Part shown: positions 45,001 through 56,999 of the stretch, piece after piece | Layout of the letters: each line of letters begins with the position of its first letter | Position numbering within the stretch: the first letter of the stretch is position 1 | Assembly (NCBI GenBank): GCA_036362985.1 | Contig: JAYGXS010000009.1 | Span: forward strand, 20,905,670-20,969,669 | Source of the DNA: Ligula intestinalis | Lineage: Eukaryota > Platyhelminthes > Cestoda > Diphyllobothriidea > Diphyllobothriidae | Direction: 5' to 3' | Length of the DNA stretch: 64,000 bases | Position numbers and translations under genes: made by a program | Notes under the pieces: model-generated | What the model saw: only the letters and a program-made list of their open reading frames with translations | Databases searched by the model: none | What the model was told of the DNA's origin: nothing

Positions 45001-46740
45001 CAGACGACAATGAAAGTACACCCGTAAAAGTACATCTTAGTAAGACCCCTTAACCGATTTTAACAGATGGAAGTCGCCCTATTTTTTTAAAACAGGCATC
45101 ACCCAGGGCGTCAGATCTAGAATATCAACCAATCGCGTGAAATGTTAAAAAGCAGCAAAGTATAAATTTACCGGCCGAGGTTTTCTTTGTTATCACTATT
45201 TATTTAAAGCGCAAGCAGTCGATCAAAGTGTGCATACAAATTAGCAATAAACGCCCAAATTCCTAACATGCATTAAGAAAATATTGGTTTCAGATGTTTG
45301 CAAATGGAATCTTAACTACGGTTCTGGACAGTAAATCGGGTTTCCTTGTGAATGCAACGGGCTGAAATTCTCCATGAGTGTGTTTGCTAACATGCATTTT
45401 ATATGGTGTCAGTGGTAATTTACGAGTTACAAAACCTTCAACAAGACTCTAATTCAGTTGAGCCAAGTGTAATGAAATGCATAATTCGTCTGGTTTTGCG
45501 GAAAAAACCTTACAACCTCAGAAGCAACCGAATATTTTCACTCGTATACTAGTTGATAAGCAAGTGGTGTCTTACGGCTCGAAAACTACATTTTTTCCGA
45601 AGAAAAAAGCCCCGATAATTTATACCTTTGGCTAAAAAAGATAACAGCATCACACTCATCCAATCAATGTTGTGTTCTATTATGGCCATTTTGCGATAGC
45701 AAGTATCAGATATTTTACTCTGTCAAATCCTGAACAGATGTCAACTGACTTCTTATTGTTGCCGATATCTAAACAAACTACTTCATATTTCTTAGAATTG
45801 AGGGTCAGTCCGTGGTAAAGCCTGTCGATAAAACCGGACAAATACGAAGACTGTATACTCATTTACCACTTATCACAGTTGTATGGTACCACGTGGCAGA
45901 AAATTAGTAAATTATATCCTTATATTTCATCAAAAACTTAGCAAAACTCTCTTTAATGATCATCTTAGTTTTATATTGTATGAAGGACGTTAGTATCATG
46001 ACAAATCTGGATCTAACTTTGCAGAAAATTTGTACGGGTTGGAATCCAAACCGCACATAAAAACATAAGCTAAAACAGTCTGTAAAAGTGGATGCAGGTA
46101 AATAATATTAACCAATCGGCACGCAAAATGGATAAGTTCATAACTTCCAGTCGAAGATGACATGCAGTCATAACCCATGATCAAAATACAAAGTAATTAC
46201 CTTGTGCCTACGTTAGCAGCGTTGTTAATTTGTTGTAAAAAATGTGCTCTTAAGGTAACAAAGAATAAAAGGGGGCAAACCTCAAACAAAATCCATATAA
46301 ATGAAATTAAAGGCGAGGAAATATATCAAAAAAGACAAAAAAGAGAAAAATCGAAAGCAAAAAACTTGGGAAAGTTCAAAGTATGCTTGAACTGTTTAAT
46401 TCGGATAAAGACAAAGAATGCATAGAGCACAACGGTGAGCTTTGCGGCCAATACATGAAGAAAACGAAAAATTTCTAAAGAATGGTTGCGGTTGAAGTAG
46501 CTGCTGCCCACAAGTGTATGGGTGCATAACAATATTTTTACAAAAGCATTGAGGTATAGCAATTAGACTTTTTACACAGCATGTAGAAATAAACATAGAA
46601 AGTAATAGAAAAAAATCCGACATTCCAAAGCAAACATATCGAAAGCATACAGTTCTGCTGTTCCCAATGCCATAAAGAAACTGCAGAATTTGCGGAAAAT
46701 ACATTTGCGGAAAAAAATAGCATTTGAAAGCTAGCAAACA
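42070..46740. other. Mostly AT-rich DNA with no recognised gene
   Basis: No SINE, rep-C or rep-D copies were found after 42.1 kb. Short open frames exist on both strands without recognisable domains. I searched the minus strand for a forkhead DNA-binding domain downstream of the FHA exons (KPPYSYAQL / WQNSIRHNLS type motifs) and did not see one. Confidence 0.4.
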
Positions 46741-46749
46741 AAAACGTAC

Positions 46750-46896
46750 CGTTCGTCGGATACATCCGACGACGTTTCCGACCCCATTTCTAGGTTAACT
46801 GGAGCTTCAGATGAGTAACGCCATATCGATTTCTTCTTTGGATGTTTTGAGCTTGCGTTGGAGTCAAAAAGCTCAACAACAAGAGTGATCGGAGTA
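46750..46896 (-). CDS. FOXK-like FHA gene, exon 2 (inferred)
   Basis: A 147-nt exon with acceptor TTTCCCCAG| and donor GAACG|GTACGT, separated from exon 1 by a 56-nt intron (46897-46952). Joined in phase it completes the split Cys codon and continues C-T-P-I-T-L-V-V-E-L-F, a beta-strand-like run where FOXK has its last FHA strands (CTFRFPS...). It then goes into a basic patch (KHPKKKS, possible nuclear signal) and an acidic Ser-rich end (SETSSDVSDE). Open over all 48 codons. The exon ends two bases into a codon, so at least one more exon follows outside what I could identify. Confidence 0.6.
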
Positions 46897-46952
46897 CTGG
46901 GGAAACGAAGTCGGCAGCTATGTGAAGGCTAAGAGAGCAGCATAAAACTTAC

Positions 46953-47197
46953 CAACTTGGCAAGGGGACTAATTCATCTGTGTACATTTGGAAAACTTCA
47001 TCGATAAATATGCCATTTTTCCCCAAGCATTTTACAAACAAATTCCCGTTTTTTGTATGAAGTTCCAAATGCTTCCGTGAAATGCATGCAACATCGCCCA
47101 GACAAATATCATTTGACATATGACTTCGGCGACCAACAGATATGACCTCTTTTTTTAAACAATGAGTAAAATTTGGACCCGTTACTCGGGTGTACAT
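46953..47197 (-). CDS. FHA-domain exon resembling forkhead box K (FOXK)
   Basis: 81 complete codons, then two bases of a split codon at donor TG|GTAAGT (exon end 46953). FHA phosphothreonine-binding residues are in order: G22-R23 in ISVGRRS, S40-R41-K42-H43 in ISRKHLE, and N61-G62 in KCLGKNGIFIDEVFQ. The last block is close to vertebrate FOXK (RCLGKNGVFVDGVFQ) and is more specific than a generic FHA. The frame starts at ATG 47197 right after an in-frame TAA. This Met may be the start, or an acceptor at ATAAG| just before it may join a further exon. FOXK proteins are nuclear transcription factors with an N-terminal FHA and a C-terminal forkhead domain; the forkhead part was not found in this window. 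Other FHA proteins are possible but less likely. Confidence 0.75.
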
Positions 47198-47775
47198 CTC
47201 TTATGTCATAAATATCAGACAGGCGCGCAAATAGATGTAAACAAAAATGCCAGTTTCGAAACGCGCGCCGCAGTTTTAGAGGTGAATATAATTTATATCC
47301 ACGCAGAAAAACCCAGAACGCTTTACTATGGTTCCTTCGGTTGGAAATGTTTAAAACGTGCATAATCATACGCATAAAAGGGGTTTTTGCGTCATTAATC
47401 TTCATCTTTGCGAGGAAGAAAAGAGAGCTGTTCATCAGTAAACAAAAAGAATTTGTGTGGAGAGTTGAAGAAAATATAATATACTTGGCGTTTCCAAAAT
47501 TTAGACGGAATTATTTGACAAAGCAGATGGCGGAAACACGTATGCTTTCTATTTAATTACGTTTGGCCAGAAGATTTGAAGTGGAAGATGATGTAGACAA
47601 GATATGCGCCTAAGTAAATTTCGTCTTCTCAGTATTGGTAATGTGAATATCGGTGGATGTTAATAAAATAAACTGACGGTTAGATGACCAGAATTAGGGA
47701 GAGAAGAGGAGAGATATAATGGATTGCTGCAGTTTGATGTTCTTCCGCCATTCTCACGGTGGCGACTTCACTAGT

Positions 47776-48024
47776 TTATTCTGTTCTGTTAAGACCGTTT
47801 TGTGTAACCATAGGACAGTCCCTTCGGTTGTTGCTAGATGACTTGACGCCAGTGTCTGATAGGAGTGCTTTTGCGTCTGTTTGAACACACCGAATGCTTT
47901 TGAGGCAATGGCTTTGTCCTAAATCAAACGTCCCGGCAGTGTTTCGTTGCTTATGCTCCTGTTCCTGCTTTCGCTGGACGTGCCCCTGCATATTTTTAGG
48001 ATCAATGCCTCGTATATCCAATAT
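47776..48024 (-). CDS. Possible terminal coding exon, unknown (weak)
   Basis: The acceptor-like TTTACTCATTTCTCTGTAG is followed by an 82-codon open frame (GIDPKNMQGHVQRKQEQEHK, a polar helical stretch, then a Ser/Asn-rich end) that stops at TAA near 47776. It lies on the same strand as, and about 0.6 kb upstream of, the FHA exons. I could not find a phase-compatible upstream exon, so this may be chance. Confidence 0.25.
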   Translation of the reverse strand: MLDIRGIDPKNMQGHVQRKQEQEHKQRNTAGTFDLGQSHCLKSIRCVQTDAKALLSDTGVKSSSNNRRDCPMVTQNGLNRTE

Positions 48025-48905
48025 AGATTTCTACAGAGAAATGAGTAAAGGAATCAATGCAGATTGTAAGAGCTTAAGCTAGGAATCTATCGTTACCTTC
48101 GTCATTTAAATATAGTTTATCGATAATAATAGTAAACTCATCCTGTGGGGAATTTTCGTGAAACAGCCTCTTCTAGGCGGTCTTTTCAATGTTTGAGCTA
48201 ACATTTCACCTTGAATGGGAATTTAGACAAAAAGAGTGTTCTCTTAGGCCATGATAGGGAAGGTCTGTTCAAAATAAGTTTCCGCACTAAAGTGCGTATA
48301 GGTTACTTCGTGAATATTACAGCAGCTCTTCTTAACGGTTTTCGATAAAATATAAGTTGATCTCTAGTGCTTAAGAAATCACTATAAGGAACGACAGTAG
48401 GTAATTTGGTGGCCAAAACAACACTAAAATAGTAGCAACAATAAGCATAAAGATGGTAAGAGGGGTAGGATACACACTATTGACCAAGCATAAAACCAAA
48501 ACAAAGCCAATATTGACTACAAAAGAAGGGGCTTGTTTTAGGTTTTTTCCTGCCTTCAGGGGTCTTGACGGCAACGAAGATGTGTTTCACAAATAAAACT
48601 GATTACTATGATTATTATAAGTACCCGAATTGGAAGATAATTAAGGAATGGCTAGAAAATGTAAGGAAAGCTTTCAGGATCTTATGAATATCGCACATTC
48701 TAAAATGGAAAATAGTTATACTTTGAATGATGCACAGGTAAATTAAATTGTAGTCCGCTTGTCGGACTTCCTTTATATACTCTTGATATACTGCGTTGCT
48801 ACTTAATTCAAGTGACATAACTCAACTCTCTGAAGAATTGCAGATGATGAAACACGAAACTGACAGCTTAAGAAGTGTTTTAGACAGCCCGTCGAGCGAC
48901 CCTTT

Positions 48906-49685
48906 AAGTCACTTTAAGTCACTTTATTAAGGGAAGAAGGCTTTCGCCCTTGAGCTCCCTATTCATAACCAAAATTGCATAACAGGTCCACCGTAACAAT
49001 AGTACATCATACAAATGTACAAATGTAGGCTTAACATCAGCGATAAGTGTGAGCCAGTTGCAAGGTGCTGCTACTGACACTTTGTTCATTATATCTGCCA
49101 TAGTTTCTCAGCAAATGAGAATCAAGTTTGTGTTTAAAAATGTCAACAGTATCTGAGAGGACCACATCTTCCGGTAGTCCGTTCCACGCTCCAATGACCC
49201 TCTGCGAGAAGGCGTTTCGTCGAACGTCGATACGGGCCGGTTTCCTCTGTAGTTTAAAAGGATGACCTCGCAGATGGTCAGTCCGAGCCAATTCGAAGAA
49301 ATCATCGAATTCTAGGGCGCAGTCTTGGCCTCTAACAATACGGTAGGTTTGTATGAGGTCCACGCGGAGTTGCCTATAATTGAGAGGGAAAAGATCAAGT
49401 TCGGTCAGTCTGTCTTCATAAGGCAGATGACCAAGATTCTTGACCATCTTCGTAGCCCTCGCCTGCACTCGTTCCAGGTGCAGGTAATCCTTCTTGAACC
49501 ACGGACGCCAGGCCTGGACAGCATACTCCAAGTGGGACCGAACAAACGCTCCGTAGGGTTTCCTGAAGAGCTCCTTGTCAATGTTGATGAATCCCCGCCT
49601 TATCGCAAACAGCACCTGTGTCGCGCGTTTAGCCACCTTTACACACTGAGTAGATTGTTTAAGTGAGGAATTTATTAGAACCCTG
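48906..49685 (-). mobile_element. CR1-type LINE 3' end, copy B
   Basis: A 5'-truncated 3' end. The frame from about 49660 to 49037 carries RRGFINIDKELF, VRSHLEYAVQAWRPW, RVQARATKMV and RVIGAWNGLPEDVV. The 3' terminus is a doubled AAGTCACTTTA-type motif (plus-strand view at 48906). Nearly identical to copy C at 50651-51660. Confidence 0.85.
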
Positions 49686-50650
49686 AGGAAACTAGCAGCA
49701 TAATTCCTCCAGTGAAACCGAATGCTGAACTCCACCATACGCCTATCTTTACGGCAAACTGTCAAAATATTATAGGGGCTGTACAGCGGAAAGTCATCAG
49801 ATAGCTACCAAATTCCGAGAGAACTCGATAAACAGACCTCAAACTCAATAATAACTTTACTTTTTTGCTCAGAAATGTTGACATCAAGGACCTTTCGTAC
49901 CAAATTGAAAAATTGAAATGCTAATACAATGATGACATTTTCAGTTTCACTTACAGGAATTTAGCCCATCGGCCATCTGAAAATAGCATTCAAATAGGAC
50001 CTATTCCGTTGGGACCCTGATATCGTACCCGCCTACCCCACCTTTTACATCCTTAGAAATTTCTGCTAACAGCTGGTTTTTATTATCACTACTTATTTAC
50101 CCACCCCAACAATAACCCCAAAATTAAGCCCATTATATGGAATAACGAGAATGTTTCAAATATTCACTGAAAACTGCAACTTTGAAGGCGGTAACTAGTG
50201 CCAGGAACGCTATACACAGCTTGCTCTAGAACTCACCGAATAGCCTAATTTATCTTTGTGAACGGTGTGAAATGTGGAATGTGCACGAGATGTGACAATA
50301 AGATCAGTTATTTTAATGCATAATTCGAAGTACACGAAGACACTGAAATCGCCAAAATAAAATATTATCAGTAGAATAAAAATGATCTTTATTTCCCTGA
50401 CCGGTCAGCAGTCACGATGGTGAACGAATAGCCTAAGTTGGACTCCTGAGACTTAATCCATCTTGCAATTAGTTTTTAATATAGTTCAGATCGTTTGCAA
50501 ATACTTTCCATTTAACTGTTTCCAGGAGCCATTGCCTCATTTTTATTCAGATGCCGACAGGAAAGTCAGGTAACAATATACAATTTAGCGTAGAAGGATG
50601 TCAGCGGAACTAAAAAACTTATCGCCCACCTATATGTTGGTAGAACCAAA

Positions 50651-51660
50651 TAAGTCACTTTAATTCACTTTATTAAGGGAAGAAGGCTTTCGCCCTTGAG
50701 CTACCTATTCATAACCAAAATCGCATAATAGGTCCACCGTAACAATAGTACATAATACAAATGTAAAAATGTAGGCTTAACATCAGCGATAAGTGTGAGC
50801 CAGTTGCAAGGTGCTGCTACTGACACTTTGTTCAGTATATCTGCCACAGTTTCTCAGCAAATGAGAATCAAGTTTATGTTTAAAAATTTCAGTAGTATTT
50901 GTGAGGACCACATCTTCCGGGAGTCCGTTCCACGCTCCAATGACCCTCTGAGAGAAGGCGTTTCGTTGAACCTCGATACGGGCCGGTTTCTTCTGTAGTT
51001 TAAAAGGATGACCTCGCAGATGGTCAGTCTGAGCCAATTCGAAGAAATCATCGAATTCTAGGGCGCAGTCTTGGCCTCTAACAATTCGGTAGGTTTGTAT
51101 GAGGTCCCCGCGGAGTTGCCTATAATTGAGAGGGAAAAGATCAAGTTCGGTCAGTCTGTCTTCATAAGGCAGATGACCAAGATTCTTGAGCATCTTCGTA
51201 GCCCTCGCCTGCACTCGTTCCAGGTGCAGGTAATCCTTCTTGAACCACGGCCGCCAGGCCTGGACAGCATACTCCAAGTGGGACCGAACAAACGCTCCGT
51301 AGGGTTTCCTGAAGAGCTCCTTGTCAATGTTGACGAATCCCCGCCTTATCGCAAACAGCACCTGTGTCGCGCGTTTAGCCACCTTTACACACTGAGTAGA
51401 TGGTTTGAGTGAGGAATTTATAAGAACACCGAGATCCTTTTGTTCGTTCACATTTGAAAGCGGGTGCCCATCGAGAAGGTATTGGAAGGAATCGTTCTCC
51501 TCATCAGTCCTTCTAGTACGGAGTCTTAAAACCACACACTTTCTAATGTTGAAGTTTAAAAGCCAACGAGCAGACCAGCAGCTAAGTCTATTAAGACTCC
51601 CTAAAAAATGGGGAGGATTCTTAGGGCTACCCACAAACTCTGTTTATTGCCTCACCATGC
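50651..51660 (-). mobile_element. CR1-type LINE 3' end, copy C (283 codons intact)
   Basis: The open frame 51634-50783 covers the RT thumb and C-terminus without a stop: LLNFNIRKCVVLRLRTRR, NVNEQKDLGVLINSSLKPS, VRSHLEYAVQAWRPW, LGHLPYEDRLTELDLFPLNY and RVIGAWNGLPEDVV. The catalytic palm is missing through 5' truncation, the usual result of incomplete target-primed reverse transcription. Copies B and C differ by a few percent by eye, so this family was active recently. Confidence 0.9.
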
Positions 51661-52045
51661 CAGTAAAACTGATAGTATCACCCGACCCGTTTTACAGATA
51701 GCCCTGTGCTCTGATTGGTTAGTATGCTTACTTGTTAGATACCTGTCCATTTGAGCGCAAATTCCTTTGTAATGAAACGGAGGTAAAACTGTCATGTGAG
51801 GCCCCTTAAAAATAAACCCTCGCGCCCATTTGTCTCATGGAATTCGTGGTTAAAAGTTAAATTCTGGATAAAGGAGTGCAAATGCGTGTTAAATTGGGCG
51901 GAACGTGACCAATGGGAAGTAAATTAAGGCCACTTTTAATTGTCTATGTGAGCTAAATATAATAAAAACCGACTAACATAAACTCCTGTTGCTTAGGTTA
52001 CTGATGCCTTCTAACCAATAATAATAAACAATTCATATTGGCAGA

Positions 52046-53478
52046 AATTCAGTCAGTATATTTGGAGTGAATGACAGAAGCCCTTAAAAAGTCCATTGAA
52101 AGAGTACAGAAAAGCATAAAATACAATAAAATATGCTTTTGTTGCTATTGTTATGCAAAAATACAAAGAAATATTGAGGAAACATGAATGGTTGACAATG
52201 CAAGGCGTTTGAGGAATAGCAGCGTACAAGACGTTCATTGCATATTCACTATGAAGTATTTGTCTGGGCCACATTTAGAGTAAGTTAACCCTCTATTTTA
52301 ATCAAGCGATCAATATGTTTGTAGTCATTTCTGTTAGCTGAGTGTTTGTACGTTTGCAATGGCCTTTAAGAGGTGATTATCCAGACATCCCTTGAACACC
52401 TTCACAGTACACAACGGACTCTAGCAAGGAGTTCCACTGTCAAACGACTCTTTGGGAGAAGAACTATCAACATTGATTTGTGCAACCCAGTTCCTTTTTC
52501 AACTGGCAATCATGTTTTCTGAGGTTCCTTCTTGGAGCCTTTTGAAAGATATTCTCTGACTTGACATCCAGATTAGTTCCTCTTCTTGACTGAAAAGTTT
52601 CTATAAGGTCAGCTGGGACTTGTCAATAATGAAGCAGTCAAACGCTGTTCGTCTGTGAATAGCCTTAGTTCGGGAACCGCCTTAGTAGCACATCGTTGGA
52701 CACATTTCAGAATCCCTTTATCTTTCTGAAGCCAAGGCCACCAAGCATGTACCACATATTCCAAATGCGGCCGCATGAATGTTCCACATACTTTTTCCGA
52801 AGATACCTGCATTCAAGTTTACAAACTTTCCTCGTATGTCACTTATAACAGATATTGCCATCGCTGCAACTTTGGAGAACTGTGTTTTGATACTTAGGTC
52901 GTCTGTAATAAGAACCTCAAGGTCTCTTTGCACACTCACGGTTTCAAGTGGTTGGTCTCCCAAGATATATTTTCGTGAGATTTCATTTCTGCGGCGTCTT
53001 GTTGATATCATGTGCATTACTGCGCATTCCTTGGGAATGAAGTTGATGCACCAATAGTGCAGCTGGTCTATATCTTCTTGCAGAATTTGGAAATCCCGTT
53101 CGTCTTTTATCACCCTCCTCAGTTTGAGATCATCTATAAAGAATACTATGTCAGATTTAACTTCTCGCGCTATGTCATTAACGTAGATTTTGTAAAGGAG
53201 CGGCTTAAGGACTGAACCTTGTGGAAGTCCACTTTGACAGGCGCCTACTCTGAACAGTAGCCATCTGCAATAACTTTTTGACTAGGGTCTCTCAGGAAGT
53301 CTTCAATCCAGTTCAGGAGATTCCCTGATATCCCAATACTGGCCAGCTTTCGGAAGAGGGGCTGGCGGAATTTATCTTCAGGCAGCCTTAGGCCACCGGA
53401 ATTTATTTTAGGCGGCCCCACAAGCAGTCCTACTGAAACGGATATTGATAGCCTATATCCCACACTATCCTCATCCAC
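52046..53478 (-). pseudogene. Older CR1-type LINE 3' half, copy D
   Basis: LFRKLASIGISGNLLNWIED with FLRDPSQKV (RT after motif A), then DFQILQEDIDQLHYWC with FIPKECAVMH, QRDLEVLITDDLSIKT and MRPHLEYVVHAWWPW. Many stops and frame changes. The 3' end near 52046-52130 shares AGTATATTTGG and the following A-rich tail with the LINE at 27.0 kb. Confidence 0.8.
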
Positions 53479-53499
53479 CCAATCCTGATAAGAAGACAG

Positions 53500-55830
53500 A
53501 GTTAAGACGACCGGTGCGTGTGGTAGGCACAGCAGTTAGGAGTAGCCCATGTGAAGGTATGTGCAACATACGAGGTCGTCTCAATTGTACATGCACCCAG
53601 TTATATTTTTGAAGTCTCGCACGTCTTTGAGGCGAGATTGCCCAGACGGTCACTCGGAGAAGGGACCATTGTAGTTTGATCATTAGTCCCAAGAGGAACC
53701 GTGTTATTGTTGCCGAAGCTTGAACACCCTAGGGAATACCCGAGGCGCTAAAACCTTCTGGCACGGTCCCATATGAAATGAGAGGGAGAAGTGAAACGTC
53801 ATTGGGGAGTTTAGTGTGTTGTGCACAAAACTATTGATGTTGGAAGAAGTTGACAGCTGGGTGAGGGTATCGCAAGGGGTTAGGTTTTGTACAGAAAACC
53901 TTTACGACTTTCAGGCCCGGCTCCTTGTGGGAGGAGAAGCAATAGGAGGCCAGATTGAAAGGAATGATTTATCCTGTACAGAAGGATTGGAGAAGATGGT
54001 AGGAGGAAGTTGCCTATCAATGGAGCACAGGTCTGCACCCGAGCGGACAGAATCCGAATTGTCTGAACCCGAGGTTCTTCTAAGCGTCCACAAAGCGGCC
54101 TTTGTGTAAGTCAGCGTTGAAAGGTGATTGGCCAGATTGATTGAGGTCACCCTACGAATGTGCGTGTGTTAGTGGCCACCGCGCGAGGCAAGCGTTCAAG
54201 CGCAGTTTGCGGCACCTGTAATAGGCCATCCCAGAAGCAGGCCGAGACTGCAATCATGTGAGCGTCCGCGCGGAATGTGGTAACTATAATATACCAACAT
54301 AGTTTGCCAATAGTTTGCTCCTTTGTAAAGAGCAATTTACTCAAGGTATTTTGATTTCCGTAAAGTGAAGCCAAACAGCTTCTACCAAAATTTATTCGAT
54401 CTCGAAATACGGAGGTGTTACCTGTTATGCGGCTTGGAACTTGGGATAAACTAGCATAAAGTAAAGTAAAGTTAAACAAAACTCAGATTAATACGACTAA
54501 ATAGTAACTTAAAAAATCTAAACCAAACCAAAAAGTAAAGTAAATATAAACAAGCGTGAAACTAAACTAACTAAACTAAAAAGTAAACTGTGCTAAAACT
54601 AACAAAACTAGAAGTAATGGCAGGCCGCTAAAAGACTCCGAGTGGAGAGTGCAATGTGGATGGATTGTGTCGTAACTTTGCGGAGAAAAAAATGCTTACT
54701 ACTACGAAAAAAGTAGGCAGATATGAAGTTGGCGCAACGAGCCCGAAACCAGACTGTCACCGTTGTCTGTAATTTTAAGAGAATCAAATTCACAACGGTT
54801 GACAGATAATATATGCGAAAAAATTGTGTTTTCAGAAAACGGGGTTTTGATAAAACCTAGTGGCACTGCCTCACGATGCCGCTAAAGCGGCCTGATACAA
54901 TGGCCCTATGTTTCGATCAGAATGATATAAACTGACGAACCCCATGAACCTTGGTCTAGGAGCATAGGCCTCATAAAGTAAAAATGGTATTCAATATTTT
55001 TAAATGAAAAATTACTGTGTACAATTTATGACAGAAACAAATACTGACTGAAATACACCATTGCCGTATGTTCTTTAATGCATAACCACAATTGAGGCGG
55101 GCCTTGGAACTTCGAGGGTAATTTCATCTTCCGACAAATGCTTCAAAAGATAGGCTTCAAGTAACCTCATAAATAGGAACCACTTGTTACGGACTTGCGA
55201 TAAAATGGAAGCACTCTAACTATGGTGCGACAGGGCTTTCTATATAAGTGGTTATATTTTGGGGAACTGTGATGTTGGTTAAGCGCCTATTCATTGATAT
55301 AATTTTTGCCTGTTTAAACAAACAATCATAATGCCCCATTTGAGCAAAGTTCTTTGGTGATGGGAATCCAAAACGTCCAGATGATTAAAATTATGCCAAA
55401 ACTGCCTTTTAGGGCCCCCTAAATATATATTACCCCCGCCCAACTGTCTAACGTAGTTTGTGGTTAAACGTTTAATCATTGGTTAGTGAGTGTAAACGAA
55501 AAATATTAAATTAAAGAAACTTATGTTTGTTTTAATGTGCAAAATATAATCAAATCCATCGACATAAAGTCCTGCTGCTCAGGACACTGATGTCACATGA
55601 GGGAAATGCAACTATATATTGGCGGACTCAACGAAAAATGGAAATTCGACGTTAATTGGCGGAATTTAACGAAAAGGAGAAAAGTCGGGTTGCTGAAAAT
55701 GGAAAAGTAGATTATTAATATGAGTCAAAGGCAAAAGGGGTCTTTAAAGACAGTCCTGCCAAAGTTAGTATGTAGGTCGTATCATTGCCATCTGTATTAC
55801 TCAACATTATTATTAATCAGATGGCCTTTT
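53500..55830. other. No recognisable gene
   Basis: Mixed then AT-rich sequence, with AAAGTAAA/AACTAAACT low-complexity near 54455-54610. No domain-bearing frame was found. Confidence 0.4.
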
Positions 55831-55836
55831 CGAATA

Positions 55837-56350
55837 CAGTAGTCACCAGTTATTAAGCCCACGGTTAATAGCCCCAACCGCGTATTAAACCAAAATCAGC
55901 TTGGGACGGAATTTAACATAGCAAAATCCACCGCCTTCAAAGACCATTTTGCTAGCAGGATAGAGTGAGAATCTCATCTCTCTGCGTGCGCAGCGCGGTC
56001 TACAGGCGTCAGATTTCACAAAATTCGACGACTTCTGGTGCCTGGAGAAGGACATCAAAGAGCATTTGCGAGTGAAGTTTCCTCCAAAACAGCTGACACT
56101 AGACCGCTTTTTTAAGCGTGCCTCAAATCGTTTTTTTTTTGTTTGTTGTGTTAGTACGTAAAATACAGACAAATAGCTTTATTTTCTTGTACATAACCAA
56201 GCTCTTTGCATAATACAGTACGTATGTAATGTATAGTGCCTATCCTGCGTTTGATAATCAAGAACTAGGACTCTCCGGCTAGTGCGTCCGCGACCTATTA
56301 AGCCCAATTTGTTCTGGGTTCGAGGTGGGCTTAATAACCGGCGACTACTG
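55837..56350 (+). mobile_element. pogo/Tigger-type DNA element, copy 2 (514 bp)
   Basis: The left end CAGTAGTCACCAGTTATTAA starts at 55837. The right end, read inward, is CAGTAGTCGCCGGTTATTAA from 56350. TA flanks both ends (55835-55836, 56351-56352). Subterminal sequence matches copy 1 in opposite orientation, including TAGTGCCTATCCTGCGTTTG and GACTCTCCGG. It keeps the last part of a transposase frame (see next entry), so it is an internal-deletion derivative of an autonomous element. Confidence 0.9.
55964..56161 (+). pseudogene. pogo-type transposase C-terminus with PCNA-binding (PIP-box) motif
   Basis: An open frame of about 65 codons ends at TAA 56159-56161. It reads DFTKFDDFWCLEKDIKEHL, then KFPPKQLTLDRFFKRAS. 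QLTLDRFF fits the PIP-box consensus Q-x-x-hydrophobic-x-x-aromatic-aromatic exactly, and pogo transposase is an established PCNA-binding protein with such a C-terminal motif. The DDE catalytic core and DNA-binding domains are deleted. A TAG at 55961-55963 closes the frame upstream. Confidence 0.65.
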
Positions 56351-56373
56351 TAATATGATACATTTAAAATGCA

Positions 56374-56700
56374 TCAAGCTGATTTCACAGAAAAACCCAC
56401 CAAAAGGGCTAAAGCTGACTTAACATACCTATAAAATTTAAAAAGATCGCTCTGAATAAGTACATTTAAGGCCGAAATGTTGAGGTAAGCTTGGAAGAGT
56501 GTAGGTTTGAATTGGGCACGTCGTTCAGTCATAATCGTGGAGGGGGCACCAAAAACGGCGATCCAACGACTGACAAAGTTTTCAACGATGGTGCCTGCTT
56601 CCATGTTCGGCAAGGGAATGAATTTGGCCTAGCGAATGTAGCCTTCCCAAGACTTCTCCCATCTCCTAAGGAACGAGGGTCTGGAAGATTGTAGGTGTTA
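56374..56700 (-). pseudogene. Ty3/gypsy LTR-retrotransposon integrase fragment
   Basis: Minus strand: a block K-F-I-P-L preceded by a stop where Trp is expected, then NMEAGTIVENFVSRWIAVFG, PSTIMTERRAQF and LFQAYLNI. This is the core of Ty3/gypsy integrases (usual form ...FGxPxxITTDRGxQF). The central catalytic Asp of the TDRG block is replaced by Glu and the Gly by Arg, and the domain breaks off near the pogo copy. No LTRs were found. Transfer machinery only; no other gypsy genes are visible. Confidence 0.75.
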
Positions 56701-56999
56701 CTGTTAACCGTTTAAGCCTTAACTCCTATAGAACGTCTGCGAGCTGAAGACCACTAACTGATTAGTCGCTACGACAACCGACTCGTGTTTGCTCGCCAGC
56801 CATAGGACTTAGGTCGATCTCCTTCGAAAGTTGGAGTGTAGAGAGGGAAGGTCTGGACAGCATGTCGACCACCTCATTCTTCGTGCTATCAATGTGGCGG
56901 ATGTCGCTGGTGAATTGCGAGATGTAGTTCGGATGTGCAATCTCTCTGGGGCTGTACTCATCAAGTGAGATCGAAGAGCAAATATAAGCGGCCTTATTT

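Noticed and set aside
45680..45862. Minus-strand frame with GLTLNSKKYEVVCLDI, faintly like a LINE RT thumb
   Set aside because: Only one short block resembles RTs and the flanks show no other RT motif.
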